Shown: positions 8,965-15,898 of the stretch, piece by piece
Layout: every line of letters starts with the position of its first letter
How positions within the stretch are numbered: the stretch's first letter is position 1
Source of the DNA: GCA-002727615 sp964442655
GTDB taxonomy: Bacteria > Pseudomonadota > Alphaproteobacteria > TMED109
Direction of reading: 5' to 3'
NCBI GenBank assembly: GCA_964442655.1
Contig: CAYTZM010000007.1
Location: 1 to 64,000 of the forward strand
DNA length: 64,000 bases
Translations under genes and position numbers: made by a program
Notes under the pieces: model-generated
Databases searched by the model: none
What the model saw: the letters and a program-made list of their open reading frames with translations, nothing else
Told to the model about the DNA's origin: nothing

Positions 8965-9576
8965 ATGTCAGATGATTTATATGGTTCAAGTGATAATCAA
9001 TCTGGAACAGTATTTAGAGATACTATTATGTTAGCATTAGCAGGTTTTGTTTCTTTAGTAGTTCTCTTGTTACCTTTTATAAATCCTCCTGCAGAAACAG
9101 AATCTACTAAATCTGATCCTCCAGGAAATGTAATAGTAGAAGCTTTTTGGCCGGAAGATAGAGATGTCGATTTAGATTTATGGGTAAAAGCACCTGAAGA
9201 TATCCCAGTAGGTTACTCTAATCGTGGCGGTTTATTTTTTAATCTACTTAGAGATGATCTCGGGATTTATAAAGATCCAACACCTATAAATTATGAAGTC
9301 GCCTATAGTCGTGGAATAAACCCAGGAGAGCATATAGTTAATCTCCATTTATATAGAGAAGATCTAACAGCATTTAAACCTTTTGAAGCTCAAGTAGTAG
9401 TAACAGTCGTAAACCCTGAAACAAAAATAAGACAACAAATTTTAGAATCAACAGTTCTTTTAGATGAAATAGGTAAAGAATTAACTATATTTAGATTTAA
9501 ATTAGACGAAGAAGGAAACCTTAACCAAGACAGTATTAATAATGAATATGTACAACTTCGTTCAGGTTCAAAATAA
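8965..9576 (+). CDS. Single-pass membrane protein with DUF2135-like extracytoplasmic domain (paralogue 1)
   Basis: 203 residues. A short acidic cytoplasmic start, then VFRDTIMLALAGF leading into one membrane segment (about 20-40), then an extracytoplasmic beta-rich domain with VEAFWPEDRDVDLDLWVK, GYSNRGG, FNLLRDD, TPINYEVAY and a PGEHIVNLHLY strand. The block resembles DUF2135/YfaP-like domains. It is clearly homologous to 12731-13342 along its whole length, including the FRD just before the membrane, where ExbD/TolR-like partners carry a functional Asp. AAGGAAT precedes the ATG. It is followed by a TPR protein after 38 bp. The function is unknown; an ExbD-like partner role is inferred from the paralogue's position beside an ExbB-like gene. 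Confidence 0.82.
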   Translation: MSDDLYGSSDNQSGTVFRDTIMLALAGFVSLVVLLLPFINPPAETESTKSDPPGNVIVEAFWPEDRDVDLDLWVKAPEDIPVGYSNRGGLFFNLLRDDLGIYKDPTPINYEVAYSRGINPGEHIVNLHLYREDLTAFKPFEAQVVVTVVNPETKIRQQILESTVLLDEIGKELTIFRFKLDEEGNLNQDSINNEYVQLRSGSK

Positions 9577-9614
9577 AAGCTGATAAGAAATAAATTTAGT
9601 GATAAAATATAATA

Positions 9615-10343
9615 ATGACAAAAATTATAAAAATAATCTTAAGTATATTAATTTTAAGTTTTAATCTAACAACTTTATCTTATAGTCAGTCAAATGAATT
9701 AAGAGAATTCTTTAAAAATTCAAAATCAGCATATAAATCCGGAAATTTAATAAAAGCTATGCACTTTACTTCTAAAGCAATAGAATTATCTAAAAAAGAT
9801 TTTGGCATAGAACATTTTTATACTGCTACTCTCATAGCTAACCTAGGTTTAATACAATTTGAAAAAGCACTTTATGAAGAGTCTAAACTTTCATTTATAA
9901 AAGCACTAACTATAAGAAAAAAAGTATTAGAAACTGACCATGATGATATAGCAGAGACATTAAATTATATAGCTCTAGCAAACCGCAAACTATTTAATTA
10001 TAATAAAGCATTAGAATACCATAATGAGGCATTACTTATAATGTCGCGTTCTATTACAAAATCAAATCCACATGCAATTAACGAAAGAACACGTAAAGGC
10101 GCTTTATACAATGCCAGTGCAATGCATACTAAAGCTCTAATTGAAATTAAAAACGATAATATTTTTGAAGCTATAGGTTTATTAAAAACAGCTTCTAGAA
10201 TTTTTTTACATTCTTTAGGAAAAGATAAAACAGAATTAATAGAAGCATATGAAGAACTTTATCAACAAGCAAAAAAAGTTAATGATACTGAATTAATTGA
10301 TGATATTAAAAAAAGATTAAATAAATTAAATAAAGAAATATAA
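9615..10343 (+). CDS. Exported TPR protein
   Basis: 242 residues. A Lys-rich N-terminus with a hydrophobic core (about 5-20) and a possible cut near SYSQS indicate secretion to the periplasm. At least three TPR units of the kinesin-light-chain type follow (for example ALTIRKKVLETDHDDIAETLNYIALANRK, residues about 92-121, then ALEYHNEALLIM). TPRs mediate protein contacts. Position right after the DUF2135-like membrane protein suggests a partner of that system. The same repeat type appears in the pseudogene at 18350-18620. Confidence 0.8.
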   Translation: MTKIIKIILSILILSFNLTTLSYSQSNELREFFKNSKSAYKSGNLIKAMHFTSKAIELSKKDFGIEHFYTATLIANLGLIQFEKALYEESKLSFIKALTIRKKVLETDHDDIAETLNYIALANRKLFNYNKALEYHNEALLIMSRSITKSNPHAINERTRKGALYNASAMHTKALIEIKNDNIFEAIGLLKTASRIFLHSLGKDKTELIEAYEELYQQAKKVNDTELIDDIKKRLNKLNKEI

Positions 10344-10349
10344 ACTAAT

Positions 10350-10991
10350 ATGAATAAAGACAACATAGATATATATATAGATTTTAAAAGTCCATACGCT
10401 TATTTAGCTATTGAACCTTCTAGAAAATTTGCTAAAAAACACAATCTTGGTATCAACTGGTTACCATATGTATTAGATATACCTAAATATTTAGGAAGCG
10501 CAAAAGTAGATTCTCAAAATAAAGTTATTGAAAATAATCGTAACGATCATCATTGGCGAAGAGTTAAATACTCTTATATGGATTGTAGACGTTATGCTAA
10601 TACAAAAGACTTAACTATTCTAGGACCTCAAAAAATTTGGAATACAAGATTAATATCTATTTTAATGCTTTGGATAAAAATTCATCATATTAAACTATTA
10701 GATATATTTATTGATTTAATTTATAAAAAATTTTGGAAAAGAAATCTAGATTTAGAAAATCATAATGTAATAATTAATATAATAGAAGAATTAGGAATAA
10801 AAAATAATAATTTTATTGAATGGAAAAATAATAATGGAAAGAAAGAATTAAACACCATCATAAATAATGCACATATATATGGTGTATTTGGTGTCCCAAG
10901 CTATTTATATAAAAAAGAATTATTTTGGGGAAGAGAACAATTACCTATGATTGAAGCAAGAATTACTGGCAATTACAAAAACATATTTTAA
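10350..10991 (+). CDS. 2-hydroxychromene-2-carboxylate isomerase / DsbA-like (kappa GST) family protein
   Basis: 213 residues. Thioredoxin-fold protein of the HCCA isomerase/kappa-GST group: it begins with IDFKSPYAYLA, where Ser replaces the catalytic Cys of DsbA, and ends with VFGVPSYLYKKELFWGREQL, the cis-Pro loop and family-typical FWG-x-(D/E)-(R/Q)-L. A glutathione-dependent isomerase or transferase role is inferred; naphthalene degradation itself is unlikely here. The start is 6 bp after the TPR gene stop, so it is probably cotranscribed, and the end lies 4 bp from the convergent peptidase. Confidence 0.85.
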   Translation: MNKDNIDIYIDFKSPYAYLAIEPSRKFAKKHNLGINWLPYVLDIPKYLGSAKVDSQNKVIENNRNDHHWRRVKYSYMDCRRYANTKDLTILGPQKIWNTRLISILMLWIKIHHIKLLDIFIDLIYKKFWKRNLDLENHNVIINIIEELGIKNNNFIEWKNNNGKKELNTIINNAHIYGVFGVPSYLYKKELFWGREQLPMIEARITGNYKNIF

Positions 10992-10995
10992 AAAA

Positions 10996-11865
10996 TTAAT
11001 TACTAAAAAATGGATTAACAATATCTGAATCAACCTTTTGTAACTCAACAAACTTATTATTTAATTTTTTTTCAAAAATCAAATCAGGTTTTGCTCCAAA
11101 AAATACAGCTCTAGTAAGTTCTACAAAAGATTCATTATATTTTTCTAGTTCATAATATGTTTTTGCTAGTAGCATTCGAGTTTTTCCCCATTTACCATAA
11201 TATGAGATTGATTTTTTTAATATTTCAGATGCCTTAGTATAATTTTTGTTTTTATACAATTCATTTGCTTCATCAGTTAATAACCTTGAAACAGGATTAA
11301 TTTCTTTTCTAGCATGGTGTCTTTTATAAATCCTTGAAATTCTTTTTAATAATTTTTCACTTTTAATAATGGATTCAGATCTAAAATTATAATTTCTCAT
11401 TAATTTTATAATTGCTCTACTTTCTGTACTCGTATCAAATGAATGAGCTCCTCGGAACAACATAAAATCATGATCTTTTTGTGTATGCCATGCTCCAAAC
11501 AAATGACCAAATTCATGAGCAATAATAATACTACTTTTTCTTAAATCTAATTTTTTAAAATTAGCAACCATTACAATATTAGAAAATGTACCTGCTATTC
11601 CTAGACCTTTAACATCGTGACCAACAAAACTTAATAAAACTTCTGAACCATTATTACTTAATATATTTTTTAACTCTTTTCTATAAAATGAATGCAATTC
11701 AGAAATATTAGCTATATCCTTTCTAAAAGAAAAATGTTGATAGCTAGAAATTTTCCAATTTATTTTAAATAATGAATAATAAAATTCATTTATAATTTTA
11801 AAATTTTCAAGTAATAAATTTTTGATTAATTTTTCAGTAAAATAATTAGAATCATATACAATCAA
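10996..11865 (-). CDS. Metzincin-like zinc metallopeptidase with C-terminal TPR region
   Basis: 289 residues from a TTG at 11865. AHEFGHLFGAWH (about 116-127) matches HExxHxxGxxH, the three-His zinc site of metzincins, and DFMLF about 8 residues later could supply the Met-turn. The C-terminal 90 residues (ANELYKNKNYTKASEILKK; LLAKTYYELEKYNESFVEL) look like two TPR repeats. The TTG start has no good ribosome site. The frame stays open upstream and reads a plausible continuation (ending REINV just before the TTG) back to a T10 tract, where a frameshift separates it from an ATG at 12056 (see the next entry). The intact protein would have a signal peptide and act outside the cytoplasm. Divergent from the ExbB-like gene; possible role in envelope processing. 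Confidence 0.75.
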   Translation of the reverse strand: MIVYDSNYFTEKLIKNLLLENFKIINEFYYSLFKINWKISSYQHFSFRKDIANISELHSFYRKELKNILSNNGSEVLLSFVGHDVKGLGIAGTFSNIVMVANFKKLDLRKSSIIIAHEFGHLFGAWHTQKDHDFMLFRGAHSFDTSTESRAIIKLMRNYNFRSESIIKSEKLLKRISRIYKRHHARKEINPVSRLLTDEANELYKNKNYTKASEILKKSISYYGKWGKTRMLLAKTYYELEKYNESFVELTRAVFFGAKPDLIFEKKLNNKFVELQKVDSDIVNPFFSN

Positions 11866-12056
11866 AACATTAATTTCTCTATCATCTAAGCAATCATATG
11901 AGAAACATCCTTTGTCCTCGGCAATAATTATTTTAGATAAAAGAAAAAAAAAATAATTGTAAAAACAATAACCTTATAAATCTTATACAAATAGGAATTA
12001 TTTACAAAATAAAGTCTTAAATAATTTTGAAAGTTATGATATATATCCTCAAACAT
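11866..12056 (-). pseudogene. Frameshifted 5' part of the metzincin gene (signal peptide region)
   Basis: An ATG at 12054-12056 opens a minus-strand frame of about 37 codons ending in a hydrophobic stretch (KVIVFTIIFFF) that enters ten T residues (plus-strand A10 at 11944-11953) and then stops. Adding one T joins it to the peptidase frame and yields a convincing signal peptide, KVIVFTIIFFFLLSKIIIA, followed by EDKG and then into the peptidase. The break is either a sequencing or assembly indel, transcriptional slippage, phase variation, or a real mutation. Confidence 0.6.
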
Positions 12057-12092
12057 TTTTTTATTATATATAAATCTATTTATTAAGTCTTT

Positions 12093-12097
12093 AGGAG
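12093..12097 (+). promoter_or_regulatory. Ribosome-binding site of the ExbB-like gene
   Basis: AGGAG lies 10 bp before the ATG at 12108 and fixes this start. Confidence 0.6.
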
Positions 12098-12107
12098 AGC
12101 AAAAATA

Positions 12108-12722
12108 ATGGGAATAAAATACTTACTATTATTACGTTTTGCATTAGTAAATTTAGTAGCTTTTGCGTTATTGGGAGCAGCGTGGGCACAAGGATTAATA
12201 GCAAAAGTAATAAATGCAGATGTTACAAATATGGTTGTGCTAATTTGTGCAGTATTTGTTACTGGATTATCTCTAGCCGGATATCGTTTATGGAAAGTTA
12301 GCAAACAATTAAATGCTGCTTATAATTTTAACCCTAAAGAAAAATCTAGAGCAGCAGACTTTATTGCTAGAACTGCTGGAAAAAATGCAGCAAGTAGAGC
12401 AAATATTACACAAGCACTAAGACTTAAATTATTTGCTCGTATTGTTCATATTAGATATATAGCTAACTCATTAACAATTTTAGGCTTAATAGGTACTGTA
12501 TTAGGTTTTATTATCGCTCTATCAGGTGTTGATCCTGAAGTGGCTTCAAACCCAAGCGCTATAAGTCCAATGGTAGCACAGCTAATTGAAGGAATGTCTG
12601 TTGCATTATATACAACACTTGTTGGATCTATACTTAGTGTTTGGCTAGGCCTAATTTATCAAATGCTAGCAACCGGTACTTCTAATTTAGTTTCACAAAT
12701 TATAGAGCTTTCAGAAAGTTAA
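12108..12722 (+). CDS. MotA/TolQ/ExbB-like proton-channel family membrane protein
   Basis: 204 residues. Hydrophobic segments at about 5-30, 41-60, 119-140 and 165-188, with a basic cytoplasmic loop at 61-118. The last two segments carry the family signatures: LGLIGTVLGFIIAL (compare TolQ GLFGTVWGI) and a small-residue/Thr-rich helix EGMSVALYTTLVGSIL, where ExbB/TolQ line the ion path. Such proteins form pentamers around a dimer of a single-pass partner and turn ion flow into motion. The next two genes (8 and 4 bp away) encode a single-pass protein and a two-pass protein. No tolR, exbD, tonB, tolA or motB gene is adjacent, so this is not a standard Tol, Exb or flagellar set. Confidence 0.8.
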   Translation: MGIKYLLLLRFALVNLVAFALLGAAWAQGLIAKVINADVTNMVVLICAVFVTGLSLAGYRLWKVSKQLNAAYNFNPKEKSRAADFIARTAGKNAASRANITQALRLKLFARIVHIRYIANSLTILGLIGTVLGFIIALSGVDPEVASNPSAISPMVAQLIEGMSVALYTTLVGSILSVWLGLIYQMLATGTSNLVSQIIELSES

Positions 12723-12730
12723 TTAAATAA

Positions 12731-13342
12731 ATGGATGACCCTTTTGAATCAATAATATCAGAAGATGATGACCTAACAAATGCTGATACCGTTTTTAGAG
12801 ATATGACTATGCTCTCTTTATCTGGTTTTGTCATTATTGTACTATTATTATTACCTTGGTTAAATATTGAAGCACAAGATGAGGCTACAAAAGAACCTTC
12901 CGGTAGTGTTATTGTAGAAGTGTTTTGGGCAGACGATAGAAATGTTGATATTGATCTATGGGTTAAATCACCCGATGATGCTGCCGTAGGGTATTCAAAT
13001 ATGACTGGCTATTATTTTAATCTACTCAGAGATGATAGAGGAAATCAGTTTGATACAACTCCTATAAATTATGAAGTTAGTTATACAAGAGGAATAGCTG
13101 CAGGAGAATATCAAGCTAACTTACACTTTTATGCTACTGATAACGGCCCTCCTATAAATACTCAAGTAATAGTAAGTGTAGTTGAACCAGATCAAAGAGC
13201 AAGAACAGCCATTATAAAAAAAAACATAACTTTAAAGAAATATAATGAGGAAGTTACTGTTGCTAGATGGACTCTAAACAATAAAGGAAAACTTAAACCT
13301 AATAGTGTTCATAGTTTGAAAAAAAGTTTATTAAGAAAGTAA
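12731..13342 (+). CDS. Single-pass membrane protein with DUF2135-like domain (paralogue 2), likely ExbB-like partner
   Basis: 203 residues: acidic cytoplasmic start, VFRDMTMLSLSGF entering one membrane helix (about 26-46), then a beta-rich extracytoplasmic domain with VEVFWADDRNVDIDLWVK, GYSNMTGYYFNLLRDD, TPINYEVSYTRG and AGEYQANLHFY. Topology (short N-in, one helix, periplasmic domain) is that of ExbD/TolR/MotB, but the periplasmic domain is not the ExbD fold or OmpA-like; it resembles DUF2135. Asp24 in the FRD at the membrane edge is conserved with the paralogue at 8965-9576 and could be the ion-relay acid. Translationally linked to the channel gene. Confidence 0.82.
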   Translation: MDDPFESIISEDDDLTNADTVFRDMTMLSLSGFVIIVLLLLPWLNIEAQDEATKEPSGSVIVEVFWADDRNVDIDLWVKSPDDAAVGYSNMTGYYFNLLRDDRGNQFDTTPINYEVSYTRGIAAGEYQANLHFYATDNGPPINTQVIVSVVEPDQRARTAIIKKNITLKKYNEEVTVARWTLNNKGKLKPNSVHSLKKSLLRK

Positions 13343-13346
13343 TAAA

Positions 13347-13892
13347 ATGGATGCATTAAATATTTTTTATATCGTAATTACAACATTAGCTGTATCACTT
13401 ATTTCTATAACTATATGGTCTAGACGTCCTTTTAAATGGAGACTAAGTGGCTTTTTTGTTGGTGCTGCTCTTATGGCAATTTTATTTATCTCTATTTTAG
13501 AATTACTAAGCAGGCCTAAGCCAGCACATATGGAATTATTTTATAAAGATATTCCAGAAGTAATATTATTACATGCCTCTTGGGAAGAAGAAGTTGCCAT
13601 ATATATTTTAGTTGAAATTCCTGGAGTAGAAGAGCCTAGGTTTTATATTTTGCCATGGCAAAGAGAAGAAGCAGAAAAATTTGAACAAGCAATGGAAGAA
13701 GGAGAAGATAAAAACGAAGAAGTAAGAATTGGAAATCCCTTTTTTAATACAGATGAGGAAGATAGAGAAAGATTAGTATATACAACTCCTGCAAAGCCAA
13801 TGCCGCAAAAAGGCAGAGAACAATTACCAGTTACAAATTTTGATCCAGATGCAGAGCAACCTTCTTATGGAGAAGAAGAAGAAAATCAATAA
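13347..13892 (+). CDS. Two-pass membrane protein with long acidic tail, unknown family
   Basis: 181 residues. Membrane helices at about 5-24 and 33-53 joined by a basic loop (WSRRPFKWR), which places both ends outside the cytoplasm by the positive-inside rule. The tail has a folded-looking part (about 62-105: MELFYKDIPEVILLHASWEEEVAIYILVE in two strands, YILPWQREEAEKFEQAMEE) and a Pro/Glu-rich end (residues 150-181) finishing in a run of Glu. Third gene of the ExbB-like cluster, 4 bp after the second. I do not recognise the family. The 3' end overlaps the convergent discoidin-like gene by 7 bp. Confidence 0.78.
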   Translation: MDALNIFYIVITTLAVSLISITIWSRRPFKWRLSGFFVGAALMAILFISILELLSRPKPAHMELFYKDIPEVILLHASWEEEVAIYILVEIPGVEEPRFYILPWQREEAEKFEQAMEEGEDKNEEVRIGNPFFNTDEEDRERLVYTTPAKPMPQKGREQLPVTNFDPDAEQPSYGEEEENQ

Positions 13893-14407
13893 TCATCATT
13901 AAAATTATCAATAACTTTAAAACCTCCTAAAGAAATACTTGAAGAAGAACCTTGATTTGAAAAAATCTCAATACGAAAATACCTACCTCTTTTCCCCTCA
14001 AAATTAATAATTTTTTCAGATCCATTCTTTGGAAGAACAACTTTTTTGATTACTATCCAACCACCCATATGAGGAAAAGGATCTGCTGTCGACACTCTAA
14101 TTTCATTAGCCCAACTTTCTTTTTTACTATCGTTCCCTGCTTTAATTATTATAGCTTCAAATCTTTTATTATTAGGAAGAGCATATGTAAGAACCTGAGG
14201 AAAAGTAATATTCGATGTTGACCAAAAACTATTGTCATCTTTATCAATTAAATTTCTTGCTCTATTATCTGCATCTTCACTGGTCCAATGGATAGCCTTT
14301 CCTCCATTTTCAGAAGAAATAATATCCTCAGCATGAATATTAAAATTAAATAAAAATAAGATGTTTATTAAATATATTAATAATTTAAGATTCTGTTGGA
14401 GTAACAT
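13886..14407 (-). CDS. Exported discoidin (F5/8 type C)-like protein
   Basis: 173 residues. A signal peptide (hydrophobic core about 8-22, cut near IHA-ED) is followed by a galactose-binding-like beta sandwich: ARNLIDKDDNSFWSTS, the hallmark (N-L-x-D-x-D-x-x-S-x-W) of F5/8C domains, then FEAIIIKAG, and GRYFRIEIFS near the end. Likely a periplasmic carbohydrate- or protein-binding module. It overlaps the 3' end of the XoxJ-like gene by 23 bp, so it is almost certainly translated from the same mRNA and belongs to the alcohol-oxidation module. Its role there is unknown. Confidence 0.72.
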   Translation of the reverse strand: MLLQQNLKLLIYLINILFLFNFNIHAEDIISSENGGKAIHWTSEDADNRARNLIDKDDNSFWSTSNITFPQVLTYALPNNKRFEAIIIKAGNDSKKESWANEIRVSTADPFPHMGGWIVIKKVVLPKNGSEKIINFEGKRGRYFRIEIFSNQGSSSSISLGGFKVIDNFNDDY

Positions 14408-15224
14408 ATTTTATACCGTAAGAACTATAAATATCCTGTATTATATTATTTTTTAATAATTTTTTTAATATTCCATTTATAATATCTACAGTATTTTTAT
14501 CCGCACCTCTCATTAATATCCCAACATTTAAAGCTACATCTCTAGTAAAATCAAAATCATCAATATATTTAAGGTCTGAATTTGGATTGTTTTTTAAATA
14601 CCACCAATATTGAGGAGAAGAAATAAAAGCAGCATCTATTTCCCTATCTGTAAGTCCTTGAATTAGTTTTGCTTCTGTTTCAAATTTTGTTCTATACTTT
14701 ATTTTATATTTTTGCATTAACATATGAGACCATGTACCTCTCATAACTCCTATATTTAAATTTTTTACAGAGCCTAAATTATTTTTATTATTTATAATAT
14801 CTGATCTGCCAACTAAATATGTTTCATATCTTATAATAGGAACAGATACTTGAGGTGGTAATTTGCTTTTTTTACTATCACTTGCTCTAGTTAAAGGTTT
14901 AGCACCTTCAATATCTTTTTTATCCGCATCATCATCCTTTTTTGCTACAGCTTCCATCATTAAATCACATCCAGCTTTTCTTGCATGAAACCTATATCTC
15001 AACCAGATAACTTCTAAATCTACATTTAATTCTTTAGAAATTTCTGTGGCTAATTCTATTTGTAAACCGTTAACTTTTCCATTCTTAGAAGAAAAAGGTA
15101 ACCTATCCGATAAAGCACATACCTTAATTGACCCCCTATTTAAAATTTCTTCTATAGTTTTAGCACTAGCAATATTGGTACTAAATAAAATAAAGGTATA
15201 TAAAATAAATATAAATATTTTCAT
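14385..15224 (-). CDS. XoxJ/MxaJ-like periplasmic binding protein (SBP family 3)
   Basis: 279 residues. Signal peptide (about 1-21, SA-KT), then the start of a family-3 binding protein: IKVCALSDRLPFSSKNG, GLQIELATEISKEL, and a lobe with LNIGVMRGTWSHMLM. The Cys after the first strand and the AGCDLMMEA segment match the quinoprotein-associated binding proteins MxaJ/XoxJ, which assist methanol dehydrogenase maturation or activation. The adjacent PQQ dehydrogenase strengthens this. A charged insertion (KKDDDADKKD) replaces part of the usual loop. The start codon overlaps the last base of the cupredoxin stop. Confidence 0.78.
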   Translation of the reverse strand: MKIFIFILYTFILFSTNIASAKTIEEILNRGSIKVCALSDRLPFSSKNGKVNGLQIELATEISKELNVDLEVIWLRYRFHARKAGCDLMMEAVAKKDDDADKKDIEGAKPLTRASDSKKSKLPPQVSVPIIRYETYLVGRSDIINNKNNLGSVKNLNIGVMRGTWSHMLMQKYKIKYRTKFETEAKLIQGLTDREIDAAFISSPQYWWYLKNNPNSDLKYIDDFDFTRDVALNVGILMRGADKNTVDIINGILKKLLKNNIIQDIYSSYGIKYVTPTES

Positions 15225-15778
15225 TATAAACTCTTCAATATTTTTTGAATTAATTCTTTAGATTGTCCATAGTATTGTTTATTATCCATTGCCTGTTCCA
15301 TATTAGATAAATCATTTCCTACCACTACTACACCTACCATACCTGCAGCTACATGTGGAGTACACTTATAAGTATATATTCCAGGTACTGAAAAAGTATA
15401 TCCTGCACTTTTGTGCATCTTAGATTTAAACTTTATATCATCAGGAGCTACCATAAATTCAACATTATGTCCTTTAGTTGTAGCTTTCCATAAAATCTTA
15501 CCACCCACATCAATAATCGATAACATAGGATCATATCTAAACCTTGATCCTTTAGGCCCTATATTTAACATATGTACAACATCATCTGCAGCTGCTATTT
15601 GAATTTCAGTTACATCATTTATTGGTTGTGTATGTAATACTATATCATCACTACTACAAATATTATTTTCTTCTATTATATAATCTTTAGCAGCATAACT
15701 TTTTCCTATAATATTGTAAACGCCTATGCTAAAGATTGATGATCCAATTCCTCCCAATAGCTGTCTTCTTTTTATCAT
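15224..15778 (-). CDS. Cupredoxin (pseudoazurin-like), likely electron acceptor of the PQQ dehydrogenase
   Basis: 184 residues from the ATG at 15778; the ATG four codons upstream contains the ribosome site GGAG, so the shorter start is chosen. The N-terminus IKRRQLLGGIG is Tat-like. One type-1 copper site is complete: the His of KGHNVEF, then Cys, His and Met of TYKCTPHVAAGM. It should carry single electrons in the periplasm. In known methylotrophs a c-type cytochrome (XoxG/MxaG) takes electrons from the dehydrogenase; none is present here, so the cupredoxin probably replaces it. It has its own promoter behind the dehydrogenase terminator. Confidence 0.88.
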   Translation of the reverse strand: MIKRRQLLGGIGSSIFSIGVYNIIGKSYAAKDYIIEENNICSSDDIVLHTQPINDVTEIQIAAADDVVHMLNIGPKGSRFRYDPMLSIIDVGGKILWKATTKGHNVEFMVAPDDIKFKSKMHKSAGYTFSVPGIYTYKCTPHVAAGMVGVVVVGNDLSNMEQAMDNKQYYGQSKELIQKILKSL

Positions 15779-15809
15779 TCTTAACTCCATAAATAATATT
15801 TAAATAGAC

Positions 15810-15838
15810 TATATAACCTATAACAATTTTCTTGACAA
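15810..15838 (-). promoter_or_regulatory. Putative promoter of the cupredoxin operon
   Basis: On the minus strand TTGTCA (15833-15838) is followed after 17 bp by TATATA (15810-15815). It lies between the dehydrogenase terminator and the cupredoxin start, so the three downstream genes can be expressed separately. Confidence 0.45.
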
Positions 15839-15851
15839 AAAAACACAAAAA

Positions 15852-15878
15852 AAGGCGGAAGAAAAATTCCCCCGCCTT
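15852..15878 (-). terminator. Intrinsic terminator after the PQQ dehydrogenase gene
   Basis: On the minus strand AAGGCGG and CCGCCTT form a 7-bp GC-rich stem (13-nt loop, partly pairable) followed by a run of T. It lies just 20 bp after the dehydrogenase stop and is by far the clearest terminator in the window, consistent with a strongly expressed single gene. Confidence 0.85.
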
Positions 15879-15898
15879 AATCTTAAATAACCTAAAAG

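Noticed and set aside
9615..10991. Idea that the isomerase-like protein is part of an aromatic degradation cluster with the hydratase at 8059
   Set aside because: No ring-hydroxylating or ring-cleaving enzyme is nearby, and the two genes are on opposite strands separated by the membrane-protein genes.
12083..12304. Minus-strand frame inside the ExbB-like gene
   Set aside because: Shadow of a real gene with a clear ribosome site and family signatures on the other strand.
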